In this document: positions 36,977-47,968 of the stretch, piece by piece
Layout of the letters: every line of letters starts with the position of its first letter
How positions within the stretch are numbered: the stretch's first letter is position 1
Assembly (NCBI GenBank): GCA_016707885.1
Contig: JADJGU010000002.1
Location: 356,248 to 420,247 of the forward strand
Reading direction: 5' to 3'
Length of the DNA stretch: 64,000 bases
Source: Sphingomonadales bacterium
Lineage (GTDB): Bacteria; Pseudomonadota; Alphaproteobacteria; Sphingomonadales; Sphingomonadaceae
The notes under the pieces: generated by a model
What the model was told of the DNA's origin: nothing
Databases searched by the model: none
The model's input: only the letters and a program-made list of their open reading frames with translations
Made by a program: the position numbers and the translations under genes

Positions 36977-37591
36977 ATGGATGCCGAACGCAATCTTTCT
37001 CCTCCGCAACGCTTGGCCGTCGCCTATGCCCGACGAGAACTGCGTGAAGCATTTTCGTTGCTGCTCGAATTCGACAATCGATTGATGGCGCTTGCTGCAA
37101 AGGGGCAGGAGAGCTTGATCAAGCAATTGCGTCTCGCATGGTGGCGCGAGCAGCTTGACAAGGACCGCGATATCCGCCCGCTAGGAGAGCCGCTGCTGGC
37201 TAGATTGTCGGCAATTGAGAATTCGGAAGGGTTGGTTTCTGCGCTGCGATCTCTGGTTGATGCGTGGGAGCAGATTGTTTCGGCAGAAGGCGATCCGGAA
37301 AGCCCGGAAATCGCTGCCGCCAACCTGACGCGCACCGATGCTATTTTCGGCAACTATGCGCATTGGGCGACCGACAGTTGCAATTCGCCAGAAGCTGTCC
37401 GTGATGCAGGAGAATTCTGGGCGAGAGGAAGTCTGGGGCTTTCAATGGCTGTAAAAGACGTGAAACTTCTTCCCGGCTTGAAGCCGTTGAACCTGCTGCA
37501 GCTCGCATATGCAGTCGACGGCGATGCAAATGGGCTTGCACGTTTTCGAATATTTCTCCGGATGAGCTGGCACGGCTTGACGGGAATGTGA
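36977..37591 (+). CDS. Squalene/phytoene synthase-like protein (NDUFAF6-type)
   Basis: A 204-residue helical protein weakly matching the squalene/phytoene synthase superfamily (L-A-V-A-Y-A-R-R-E-L-R and L-R-L-A-W-W-R-E-Q-L). The aspartate-rich D-x-x-x-D substrate motifs of true synthases are not evident. It is therefore more like the short alphaproteobacterial relatives of NDUFAF6, a complex I assembly factor, and probably not a carotenoid enzyme. The ATG at 36977 with GGAA upstream is preferred; 36968 and 36938 are alternatives. Confidence 0.65.
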   Translation: MDAERNLSPPQRLAVAYARRELREAFSLLLEFDNRLMALAAKGQESLIKQLRLAWWREQLDKDRDIRPLGEPLLARLSAIENSEGLVSALRSLVDAWEQIVSAEGDPESPEIAAANLTRTDAIFGNYAHWATDSCNSPEAVRDAGEFWARGSLGLSMAVKDVKLLPGLKPLNLLQLAYAVDGDANGLARFRIFLRMSWHGLTGM

Positions 37592-37642
37592 TTTTTCGCA
37601 CAATTGCAATTTTTACATAGGGTGGTGCCGGAGTGTTGAGCC

Positions 37643-38107
37643 ATGCGGAAGCTTTTGGCTGGCGCGGGGATTGCCCTGATTGCCTCGTCATTGGGATATT
37701 GGTTTTGGCAAAGCTGGGCTGCTGCCGACCCGATCATCCCGCAACCGCCGCCTGAAGAACCTGCGCCGCTGGAACTGCCTGTTGCGGGCAAAGACGCGCC
37801 AGCCTTTGGCGCTCCGCCGCCTGAACCGCCGAAAGCGGCGAAGCTGAGCCGGGAGGAAGTGCGGTTCAACCGATATGATCGCAACCGCGACGAGCTGGTT
37901 TCGCGCATCGAGATGATGTCGAGCCGGACCAAAGATTTCAAAAAACTCGACCGCGATGGCAATAATCTGTTGTCGTTCGAGGAATGGGCGGCCGCGACCG
38001 GAGAGCGTTTTGCTGGGGCCGATTCCAACCGTGATAATCTATTGACCCGAAAGGAGTTTCTTTCCACCCGGCCCAAAAAAACAGCCAAGCCTAATTGCCG
38101 CTGCTGA
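37643..38107 (+). CDS. EF-hand domain protein, membrane-anchored or secreted
   Basis: A 154-residue protein: an N-terminal hydrophobic segment (about residues 5-22) acting as signal anchor, a proline-rich linker (about 32-70), then three EF-hand-like loops: D-R-N-R-D-E-L-V-S-R-I-E, D-R-D-G-N-N-L-L-S-F-E-E and D-S-N-R-D-N-L-L-T-R-K-E. Calcium binding is expected, probably in the periplasm. The function is unknown. It converges on trmFO, overlapping its 3' end by 17 bases. Confidence 0.8.
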   Translation: MRKLLAGAGIALIASSLGYWFWQSWAAADPIIPQPPPEEPAPLELPVAGKDAPAFGAPPPEPPKAAKLSREEVRFNRYDRNRDELVSRIEMMSSRTKDFKKLDRDGNNLLSFEEWAAATGERFAGADSNRDNLLTRKEFLSTRPKKTAKPNCRC

Positions 38108-39431
38108 GCCCGAATTCGGTCATCCAGCGCTGCAGTTCGGTCCGTGCGCGGTTTGTCATGAAGGCCTTCCGTTCCTTCTTGTGCACCTTTCCCTCGGGCG
38201 GCGGGAAGAGGCCAAAATTGATGTTCATCGGCTGATAGCTTTCGGCCTCTGCATCGCCGGTGATGTGGTGCAGCAAGGCGCCAAAAGCGGTCGTTTCGGG
38301 CGGCGGCGCGAAGTCGCGCCCTGCCAGCTCGTTCGCTGCCATGATCCCCGCCATCAAGCCGACTGCGGCACTTTCAACATAGCCCTCACAGCCGGTAATC
38401 TGCCCGGCAAAGCGGATATGCGGCGCGGATTTCAGCCGCAGCTGGCGGTCGAGCAAAATCGGTGAGCGGATGAAAGTGTTGCGATGCAATCCGCCCAGTC
38501 GCGCAAATTCTGCCTTCTCCAGGCCGGGAATGGTGCGGAACAATTCCACCTGCGCGCCATGCTTCATTTTGGTCTGGAAACCGACCATGTTCCACAAAGT
38601 GCCCTGTTTATTATCCTGCCGCAATTGCACCACCGCATGCGGCCAGCGCCCGGTTTTGGGATTGTCTAGCCCCACCGGTTTCATCGGGCCAAAGCGCAGC
38701 GTATCGACCCCGCGCGCGGCCATCACCTCGATCGGCATGCAGCCTTCGAAATAGGGGGTGTTGGTCTCCCATTCCTTGAACTCGGCCTTGGGAGAATCGA
38801 GCAGGCCTTGATGGAAGGCGAGATACTGGTCCTTGTCCATCGGGCAGTTGATATAATCCTTGCCATCGCCCTTGTCCCAGCGCGAGGCGTACCAGGCGAC
38901 GTCCATGTCGATGCTGTCATGATAAACGATCGGCGCGATGGCATCGAAAAAGGCGAGGCTGTCTTGCCCGGTTGCAGACAAGACGCTTTGCGCCAGCGAT
39001 TGCGCGGTCAAAGGTCCCGTCGCGACAATGGTGAGGCCGTCCGCCGGGAGTGTGTCGATGCGTTCGCGTACGATTTCGACATTGGGCTGTTCGGAGAGTA
39101 GCCGCGTGACCTCGCCCGAAAACACGTCGCGGTCGACGGCCAGCGCCGATCCGGCAGGGACCTTTGCCACTTCCGCCGCGCGCATTACCAGCGAGTCCAG
39201 CTTGCGCATTTCCTGATGCAACAGGCCAACCGCATTATTATCGGCATCGTCCGAGCGGAAGCTGTTCGAGCAGACCATTTCGGCGAGGCCGTCGGTCTGG
39301 TGGGCGGGAGTCATATCGCCGCCGCCGCGCATTTCGGACAAGCGCACTTTCACCCCGCGCTTGGCAAGCTGCCAAGCCGCTTCGCTTCCGGCGAGCCCGC
39401 CGCCGATGATATGGACCTGATGATTAGACAT
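38091..39431 (-). CDS. trmFO: Methylenetetrahydrofolate-tRNA-(uracil-54-C5) methyltransferase TrmFO
   Basis: Flavoprotein that makes ribothymidine at position 54 of tRNAs using methylenetetrahydrofolate. The 446-residue protein starts M-S-N-H-Q-V-H-I-I-G-G-G-L-A-G-S-E-A-A, the FAD dinucleotide motif. The family text M-V-C-S-N-S-F-R-S-D and I-T-G-C-E-G-Y-V-E-S-A-A-V-G is present. The frame is open much further upstream (to 40406), but that part is antisense to the nnrD gene, so the ATG at 39431 is taken. Transcribed divergently from nnrD. Confidence 0.96.
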   Translation of the reverse strand: MSNHQVHIIGGGLAGSEAAWQLAKRGVKVRLSEMRGGGDMTPAHQTDGLAEMVCSNSFRSDDADNNAVGLLHQEMRKLDSLVMRAAEVAKVPAGSALAVDRDVFSGEVTRLLSEQPNVEIVRERIDTLPADGLTIVATGPLTAQSLAQSVLSATGQDSLAFFDAIAPIVYHDSIDMDVAWYASRWDKGDGKDYINCPMDKDQYLAFHQGLLDSPKAEFKEWETNTPYFEGCMPIEVMAARGVDTLRFGPMKPVGLDNPKTGRWPHAVVQLRQDNKQGTLWNMVGFQTKMKHGAQVELFRTIPGLEKAEFARLGGLHRNTFIRSPILLDRQLRLKSAPHIRFAGQITGCEGYVESAAVGLMAGIMAANELAGRDFAPPPETTAFGALLHHITGDAEAESYQPMNINFGLFPPPEGKVHKKERKAFMTNRARTELQRWMTEFGLSSGN

Positions 39432-39492
39432 AGTACGCGCCGCTATCAAAAAAGCATGGCGATGCACAGGCAAAAGCGGCATGCTTTGCAGC

Positions 39493-40326
39493 ATGAGCTT
39501 TCTCTGCACCATTTCCGATGAGCGGGTGATCGAGCGCCCGGTGCTGCTGGCGCCGCCTTCGGACACGCACAAATATGCGCGGGGGAGTGCGCTGGTATTT
39601 AGCGGGCCCGTCTTGCATACGGGCGCATCGCGATTGACAGCGCAGGCGGCGTTGGCGGTCGGGGCAGGGTTGGTGACGCTGGTGGGCGAGCGCGACGCAC
39701 TGCACGAGCATGCCGCCCATGTGACGGCGATCATGTTGCGCGAGGAAGACGCGCATCTGGCGATCATTGACGATCGGGTGCGCGCTGCCGCCTTCGGGCC
39801 GGGGGCAGGGGTTTCGGAGCACACCCGCGACCGGGTGCTGCGCCTGCTGCATCGCGGTTTGCCGCTGGTGCTCGATGCCGATGCCATCACAAGTTTTGAA
39901 GGCTCGACAGCGGAGTTTTTCGAAGCGTTGCACGACCAAATCATCCTCACCCCGCATGAAGGCGAATTTGCGCGGGCCTTTCCTGCCATCGATACCGTTG
40001 ATCGGTTGACGGCAGCGCGATTGGCAGCGGAACTGAGTGGTGCAGTGATTTTGCTCAAAGGGCCTGAAACGATCGTGGCGGCACCCGACGGACGCCTGGC
40101 CATCAACCGCCATGCCTCACCCTGGCTGGCGACGGCGGGATCGGGGGATGTGCTGGCGGGCCTCATCTGTGGCGTGCTCGCGCAGGGCAATACCGCGTTC
40201 GAGGCCGCGTGTATCGGTGCATGGCTGCACGGCGACATTGGCGTGCGCGGCGGGCCGGGGTTGACCGCGGATGGGATGATGGACCGGATTCCGCTTGTCT
40301 TAGCCGGATGCCTCGGCGAAGGATGA
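39493..40326 (+). CDS. nnrD: ADP-dependent (S)-NAD(P)H-hydrate dehydratase, single domain
   Basis: A 277-residue ribokinase-fold enzyme that repairs hydrated NAD(P)H. Characteristic sites are A-A-F-G-P-G-A-G near residue 97, L-V-L-D-A-D-A-I, L-T-P-H-E-G-E-F and the nucleotide/catalytic loop A-T-A-G-S-G-D-V-L-A-G-L. Most bacterial homologues are fused to an N-terminal epimerase (NnrE) domain; that part is absent here. The ATG at 39493 is preferred over 39481. The lysoplasmalogenase-like gene follows after four bases. Confidence 0.9.
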   Translation: MSFLCTISDERVIERPVLLAPPSDTHKYARGSALVFSGPVLHTGASRLTAQAALAVGAGLVTLVGERDALHEHAAHVTAIMLREEDAHLAIIDDRVRAAAFGPGAGVSEHTRDRVLRLLHRGLPLVLDADAITSFEGSTAEFFEALHDQIILTPHEGEFARAFPAIDTVDRLTAARLAAELSGAVILLKGPETIVAAPDGRLAINRHASPWLATAGSGDVLAGLICGVLAQGNTAFEAACIGAWLHGDIGVRGGPGLTADGMMDRIPLVLAGCLGEG

Positions 40327-40330
40327 AGCG

Positions 40331-40996
40331 ATGACTCAAGATCTTGCCCACAAACGCCCATGGCTGTTTGCCAGCCTGCTTTTCGGGCTGACCTATCCAC
40401 TGTCATGGCAACTCCAGATGCCTGAAATCGCCGCGATTGCCTGGAAGATGGGCGGGGTGGGATTGCTCGCGGGCTATGCCTTGCGCAAGCATCATAGCGG
40501 GGAATTTCTGCTGCTCGCGGCGGTCATGGCATTCTGGGCGCTGGGGGATGGGTTGCTCGAGATCGACATGATCTGGGGCGCGATTGCTTTTGCCATCGGC
40601 CATGTCGTCGCCATTGCGCTGTTCCTGCGTCACCGGCGGGTGCATCCGGTTTTCAGCCAGAAATTGCTGGCCATCGTCGTTTTCATCCTCGCCCCGGTGA
40701 TAGCCTTTTACCTTCCGGCTGAGCGCGAATTGGGGATGCAGGCGGCGGTCTATACGCTGTTTGTTGCCGGCATGGCGGCGTGCGCGTGGAACAGCAATTT
40801 TCCCCGCTATCGCGTCGGCCTCGGCGCCATGGCCTTTGTCGCCTCCGACCTGTTGATCTTCGCGCGGGCAGGGGCCTTGGCCGAGGCGGGCTGGGTTAGC
40901 CTTGCGATCTGGATACTCTATTATGGCGGCGTGCTGATGGTCGCGACCGGTGTGGTTACGACCTTGGTCAAACGCGGGCATTTCGCCGAGGGGTGA
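40331..40996 (+). CDS. Lysoplasmalogenase family (YhhN) membrane protein
   Basis: A 221-residue protein with seven to eight hydrophobic helices. It matches the YhhN/TMEM86 family: the K-M-x-x-x-L-A-x-Y-A-L pattern (K-M-G-G-V-G-L-L-A-G-Y-A), A-L-G-D-G-L-L-E and V-A-S-D-L-L-I-F-A-R are family positions with conserved acidic residues in the membrane. Family members hydrolyse the vinyl-ether bond of lysoplasmalogens; in this organism the substrate is unknown. Probably an operon with nnrD. A long antisense frame covers it and is judged a read-through artefact. Confidence 0.85.
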   Translation: MTQDLAHKRPWLFASLLFGLTYPLSWQLQMPEIAAIAWKMGGVGLLAGYALRKHHSGEFLLLAAVMAFWALGDGLLEIDMIWGAIAFAIGHVVAIALFLRHRRVHPVFSQKLLAIVVFILAPVIAFYLPAERELGMQAAVYTLFVAGMAACAWNSNFPRYRVGLGAMAFVASDLLIFARAGALAEAGWVSLAIWILYYGGVLMVATGVVTTLVKRGHFAEG

Positions 40997-41845
40997 TTCA
41001 GCCTTAGCGCGCAGCGCATTATGATTTTCACGCAAAGACTCTAAGTTCCCCTCCCGCGTGCGGGAGGGGTTAGGGGAGGGAGCGAGCGGAGCGAGCCTCG
41101 TGTCGTGACAGGCCCTCCCCCAGCCGCTGTTGCTTCGCAACGCCTGCGGCTCCCCGTAAACGGGAGGGGAGTCATGAAGCTGCCCCTCCAACACCGGCCC
41201 ATCCATCGATTTATATTCGATCGGGGCTTCGTCTTCGTCCTCATCGTCTTCCTCCTCTTCGTCAAAACCCGCGGATTCTTCAGAAAGTAGAAGCGATTGG
41301 CGTACCCTTGCCCGGGCCTCGATGTCGCTTGTGGGCAGGGCATTATCGAAGAACAGATCCCACAGCTCTTCGGCGCGCGCGCCTTCGTCGATCAGTTGCA
41401 GATACCAGTCAAAGCGGGTCGCCACCGCCATCACTTCGGCCAAGGTGGTCGCCGGATTGACGCGGTCGAGAAGCGCGAGCGAGAGTTTCGTATTCTGCCG
41501 CGTGTAGGTGGTGACGCCCTCTTCGCGCACCCAGCGCGCTTCCTCACCCTTGATCGCGGCGGTCATCAGCCGGTCGGAAATCACCCGCCGCGCGATGATG
41601 AGGGCGGCCTCCCATCCCAGGTTGAAGGCATAGCCACGCGATGTGCGGCGCAACGAATAGCCGCCCGATATGCTCATCCCCACACTGCGCGCTGCATCCT
41701 CGATCAGCCCATTGTCGGCGAGATGCGACAAAAACGCCGCCTGCCGCCCCGGGCTCCAGCCATCGGCGCGGCTTTCGTAGCGGAGGTAAGCGGCGGCGGG
41801 CAGTTTGGCGTCGGTATCGTGGTGGAGGGGGGAGGGATGGTTCAT
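40403..41845 (-). CDS. HTH terminase-small-subunit-like protein, 3' end extended through a repeat element
   Basis: The first 225 or so codons (41845 to about 41172) look genuine. W-S-P-G-R-Q-A-A-F-L-S-H-L-A followed by a helix-turn-helix (A-A-R-S-V-G-M-S-I-S-G-G-Y-S-L-R-R) resembles a sphingomonad family related to terminase small subunits, and an acidic D/E tail follows. The frame then runs through the repeat element at 41046-41170 and continues to 40403 wholly antisense to the YhhN gene. The last 230 or so residues are therefore probably not a natural protein part. The start ATG 41845 is chosen over 41872. Confidence 0.55.
   Translation of the reverse strand: MNHPSPLHHDTDAKLPAAAYLRYESRADGWSPGRQAAFLSHLADNGLIEDAARSVGMSISGGYSLRRTSRGYAFNLGWEAALIIARRVISDRLMTAAIKGEEARWVREEGVTTYTRQNTKLSLALLDRVNPATTLAEVMAVATRFDWYLQLIDEGARAEELWDLFFDNALPTSDIEARARVRQSLLLSEESAGFDEEEEDDEDEDEAPIEYKSMDGPVLEGQLHDSPPVYGEPQALRSNSGWGRACHDTRLAPLAPSPNPSRTREGNLESLRENHNALRAKAESPLGEMPAFDQGRNHTGRDHQHAAIIEYPDRKANPARLGQGPCPREDQQVGGDKGHGAEADAIAGKIAVPRARRHAGNKQRIDRRLHPQFALSRKVKGYHRGEDENDDGQQFLAENRMHPPVTQEQRNGDDMADGKSNRAPDHVDLEQPIPQRPECHDRREQQKFPAMMLAQGIAREQSHPAHLPGNRGDFRHLELP
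41046..41170. repeat. Short GC-rich repeat element bounded by inverted ends
   Basis: The element begins with CCCCTCCCG (41048-41056) and ends with its exact complement CGGGAGGGG (41161-41169). Inside are further hairpins, including CCCTCCCGC/GCGGGAGGG near 41049-41068, and CT-rich tracts around 41112-41118. It looks like a REP- or MITE-like unit. It interrupts the end of the HTH gene and removes its stop codon. Confidence 0.65.
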
Positions 41846-41987
41846 GGCATGCGTCCTTTTTCGAAAAGGCACACGGCATAAGTCAGGATAGGGCGTGTAG
41901 GACAGCGGAGTTTTTAGGGACGCGACGGGGATTTGTGTGCGGAAATTTTTACGGAACGATAATCATGTCCTCCGCACGATGAAGCAA

Positions 41988-42953
41988 TTAGTCGTTCGCT
42001 GGCAAAAGATGTAACAAGCCCTTGGTAAACCCTCGTGGTGCGACAGTCAGGTGATCTTCGTCATTCAATATATCTGATTTAAGTTCAAAATCCGGATAAG
42101 CGCGATTTTTAAGTGTTTCCGCGAAACGCTGGTTGTCGATAACCATGTCAAAGAACTCCTGATGGTAGCGTTTGTCGCCTTTGCGTCGCGCTTCATACTC
42201 GCCAATATAGAGATAAACCTTTGCGGATAGGTTTTTGTGTGCGCCGGCATATTCCTTTTCCAAGTCCATGACATGCCGATCATCGTACCAAAATGATGGG
42301 CTCCCCAGAATATAGCCGCTGAACATTTCGGGTTTGGTGAACAATATTTGCGAGCCAAGCAGGCCACCATATGAATGGCCGACAAAATAATTTCTGCCCT
42401 TCGCAACCCGGAAATGTCTTTCCACAAAGGGCATCACATGGGCATGGATATAGTCTCGATAAGCGGCGCCTTGTCCGTGAATTTGCCCTGCAGGTGCATC
42501 AGAAGGCGCATTTGGTGTAGGCGTATAATCTCGGCGGCGGCTTTCCATTGCGCTTTCGCCTTTTGCATATGACAATCCGATAAGAATGAATTCTTCTACC
42601 CTGGGTTTGTTTCCGTTTAGTCGGCGCGAAATATTGCGTATAACTGGAAAAGCATAGTCGGCGTCGGTCACATAGACGACGGGGTAGTTTTTTGAAGGCT
42701 GTTTGCCATATGAAGGCGGTAAGTCGACAAATACTTGATACGCGCGACCTGAAACTGGATCGGGAATGTCATAAACCTTGCTTCCCAAAAGCGTATAAGG
42801 CTGCGCTTCCCCTAATTGGTCCAATGGCGACTGGATTGAAGACTGCACCTGTTGCTGAGCTTGCGAAGTTTGGTTGCAACCTGCAAGCCCGAGAGCAATT
42901 AGCACGGACAGGAAGCAATCTGCGCGGCAACGCATATGTAGGCCGAAGATCAT
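41988..42953 (-). CDS. Alpha/beta-hydrolase esterase lipoprotein (esterase D / Fes-like)
   Basis: A 321-residue protein with a signal peptide ending in the lipobox L-A-G-C (Cys near residue 26), so probably a lipoprotein facing the periplasm or cell surface. The nucleophile elbow is G-H-S-Y-G-G (near 195), followed by S-P-S-F-W-Y-D-D and a late histidine (E-D-H). This matches the putative-esterase family that includes enterochelin esterase and esterase D. A substrate cannot be named. The ATG at 42953 has an AAGG ribosome site; 42935 is also possible. Confidence 0.82.
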   Translation of the reverse strand: MIFGLHMRCRADCFLSVLIALGLAGCNQTSQAQQQVQSSIQSPLDQLGEAQPYTLLGSKVYDIPDPVSGRAYQVFVDLPPSYGKQPSKNYPVVYVTDADYAFPVIRNISRRLNGNKPRVEEFILIGLSYAKGESAMESRRRDYTPTPNAPSDAPAGQIHGQGAAYRDYIHAHVMPFVERHFRVAKGRNYFVGHSYGGLLGSQILFTKPEMFSGYILGSPSFWYDDRHVMDLEKEYAGAHKNLSAKVYLYIGEYEARRKGDKRYHQEFFDMVIDNQRFAETLKNRAYPDFELKSDILNDEDHLTVAPRGFTKGLLHLLPAND

Positions 42954-43005
42954 ATTAAAAAACCTTGATTGAGATTAAGTTGGATCTGGAAAAAACGGTT
43001 CCTGG

Positions 43006-45699
<2,694 letters not shown>

Positions 45700-45967
45700 G
45701 CCGCAAAAATCCTTATTATTTTGTATATCGACGAACCCTAGCCCAGCGGGGTGGGAATAGCCACCCAAGCACCCCTGAAATGCGCGTTTTTCACCAGTTT
45801 ATCCACAGATTCGGAAGGTGAATGGCGGCTTTGTAAATCATTCAACCGCAATTCATCTGCAAGCCGCTATCCCGATTGCGAAACATGGGCGAGGCGCGTA
45901 AGGATGGCGGCAATTCAGGGCCGCCTTTTGTGCGATTGGCTGGCCTGTTTTCTAGTTGGAGAGTGGA

Positions 45968-47257
45968 ATGAATCGCATTTCTAAATTTGCCGCTGCCCTC
46001 GCTTTGGGTGCATTTGTTGCTGTGCCCGCTGCCTATGCGCAAAAGGACGACAAAAAGAAAAAGGAAGAAGCTGCCAAGCCGGTTAAGCGCAACTTCTCCA
46101 AAGAATTCCAGAAGGCTTATGCCCCCGCTGCGGATGCACTGGTGAAAAAGAAGGATCTGGCAGCCGCTCAGGCCGCGTTCCCAGCTGTTGAAGCTGCGAT
46201 TATGACTCCCGATGACCGCTATGAGGCAGGGATTTTTGCGCTCAACCTCGGCGGCCAGCTGAAGGACGTGTCGTTTCAGCGCAAAGGTGTTAACCTGATC
46301 GTAGACAGCAATGCCGCACCTGCAGAGCTCAAGTCTGCTTATGTGTTCCAGCAAGGCGTGTTCGCTTATGGCGACAAGGACTATCCGGGTGCTGAAAAGA
46401 AGATGCTCGAGGCCTATAATATGGGCTATCGCGGCAGCAGCGTTGAAGTGCAGATTTCCAACACCTATCGCCTGCAGAACAATTTTGGCGAGGCGATCAA
46501 CTGGCTGCGCAAGGCGATAGATGCAACCAAAGCTGCCGGTGGAGTGCCGGAAAAGCAATGGTACGCGCAAGCCGCCAACTATGCCGCCAAAATGAAGGAC
46601 AAGAACGAGATCCTGTTCTGGGGCAAGGAAATGATCAAGGTCGACCCGCGCCCTGAAACCTATCACGACGCGATCTTCCAATATCAGTCGATTGCCGACC
46701 TCGACAATCTGGAATCGCTGGCAATGCTGCGTCTGGCGCGCAAAGCCAAGGCGATCATGTTCGAGCATGAATATAAGCAATATGTCGAATATGCCGATGC
46801 CCGCCGTTATCCGGCCGAAGTAGTGGCCGTGCTCGACGAAGGCTTTGCCAAGGGTACGATTTCGAAGAGCAACATGACCTTCTCCGAAATCTATACGAGT
46901 GCAAAGACCCGCATTCCCGAACTGTCGGGCTCGTGGGCGGCTGACGAAAAGGCCGCGCTGGCCGACCCCAAGGGGTATAGCGCGATGCTGACGGGTGATG
47001 CCTTGCTGTCGTTCAACCAGTTTGACCGCGCCAAGGCGATGTACGAAGCAGCAGTTGCAAAAGGGTCGATCGTCGACCGTGACGGGGTCAACCAGACCGA
47101 CCGTGCCTTGACCAATCTGGCGATTGCCAAAATCAATCTGGGTGATTTGGCTGGCGCAAAGGCTGATCTGGCGAAAGTTTCCAGCCCGAAGCGCAAGGGA
47201 ATTGCGGAATATTGGACGATCTTTATCGATCAGCAGTTGGCCAAACCCGCTGCCTGA
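45968..47257 (+). CDS. Secreted TPR-like repeat protein
   Basis: A 429-residue protein with a signal peptide (cleavage likely after A-A-Y-A-Q-like text near residue 25), then a lysine-rich stretch (K-D-D-K-K-K-K-E-E) and helical repeats with TPR spacing (A-A-Q-A-A-F-P-A-V, G-E-A-I-N-W-L-R-K-A, F-D-R-A-K-A-M-Y-E-A). It is probably periplasmic. I cannot assign a specific function. The ATG at 45968 follows TTGGAGAG and is better than 45956. A strong terminator follows. Confidence 0.8.
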   Translation: MNRISKFAAALALGAFVAVPAAYAQKDDKKKKEEAAKPVKRNFSKEFQKAYAPAADALVKKKDLAAAQAAFPAVEAAIMTPDDRYEAGIFALNLGGQLKDVSFQRKGVNLIVDSNAAPAELKSAYVFQQGVFAYGDKDYPGAEKKMLEAYNMGYRGSSVEVQISNTYRLQNNFGEAINWLRKAIDATKAAGGVPEKQWYAQAANYAAKMKDKNEILFWGKEMIKVDPRPETYHDAIFQYQSIADLDNLESLAMLRLARKAKAIMFEHEYKQYVEYADARRYPAEVVAVLDEGFAKGTISKSNMTFSEIYTSAKTRIPELSGSWAADEKAALADPKGYSAMLTGDALLSFNQFDRAKAMYEAAVAKGSIVDRDGVNQTDRALTNLAIAKINLGDLAGAKADLAKVSSPKRKGIAEYWTIFIDQQLAKPAA

Positions 47258-47283
47258 TAAACGTCGTTGTCACGAAATTTGGA

Positions 47284-47317
47284 AAGGGCCTGCGACCATC
47301 CTGTCGCGGGCCTTTTT
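47284..47317 (+). terminator. Rho-independent terminator after the TPR gene
   Basis: AGGGCCTGCGAC, a short loop, and GTCGCGGGCCT form a GC-rich stem followed by a run of T residues. It starts about 27 bases after the stop of the TPR-like gene. Confidence 0.8.
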
Positions 47318-47360
47318 CATTTTGGCCTAGGCCTATTCGGGCCGATCTGTTCGGGCCGAC

Positions 47361-47834
47361 TTATTCAGGAATGGGAACGCCGGGGTCGTCCTTGGCAGTG
47401 CGGATTGTCAGCGAGGTTTTGACGCTCGAAACATTTGGAGCTGCGGTCAACTGCGACGTCAGGAATTCCTGAAACGACTGCAGGTCGTGCGCGACGATTT
47501 TCAGGATGAAATCAATCTCGCCGTTCAGCATATGGCATTCGCGGACATTGGGCAGCGACCGGACATGTTCTTCAAATGCGCGCAAATCGGCCTCTGCCTG
47601 ACTTTTCAGGCTGACCATCGCAAACACCATTATCGAATAGCCCAGTGTCGCCGGATCGATATCGGCATGATACCCCTTGATGGCGCCGGATAGTTCGAGC
47701 GTACGCATGCGCCGCAAGCATGGTGGAGCCGTCAGGCCGACTTTGCTTGCAAGCTCGACATTGGTGATGCGTCCATTTTCTTGAAGTTCGGACAAAAGTT
47801 TCAAATCGATCGCATCAAAATTGATTGCTGCCAT
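47361..47834 (-). CDS. Lrp/AsnC family transcriptional regulator
   Basis: A 157-residue protein with the N-terminal helix-turn-helix typical of Lrp (D-A-I-D-L-K-L-L-S-E-L-Q-E-N-G-R-I-T, then A-S-K-V-G-L-T-A-P-P-C-L-R-R) and a C-terminal RAM ligand-binding domain (G-E-I-D-F-I-L-K-I-V). Lrp-like regulators respond to amino acids. The effector and targets cannot be read here; no amino-acid gene is adjacent. It is monocistronic and ends shortly before the terminator of the convergent TPR gene. Confidence 0.93.
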   Translation of the reverse strand: MAAINFDAIDLKLLSELQENGRITNVELASKVGLTAPPCLRRMRTLELSGAIKGYHADIDPATLGYSIMVFAMVSLKSQAEADLRAFEEHVRSLPNVRECHMLNGEIDFILKIVAHDLQSFQEFLTSQLTAAPNVSSVKTSLTIRTAKDDPGVPIPE

Positions 47835-47968
47835 GGCACGTTATTTCCCTGTGTAGATAACAGATTACGTATAATAAAATTATAGGGCAAGGCAATTGTT
47901 TGATAGACAATCGCTCTGCCTGATTAGGCATTCGTTCTGCCTCTGTCCCATTGTGTGACGCCCCCAAA

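Noticed and set aside
38091..40406. 771-codon frame including trmFO
   Set aside because: Only the part from ATG 39431 resembles TrmFO; the rest is antisense to nnrD.
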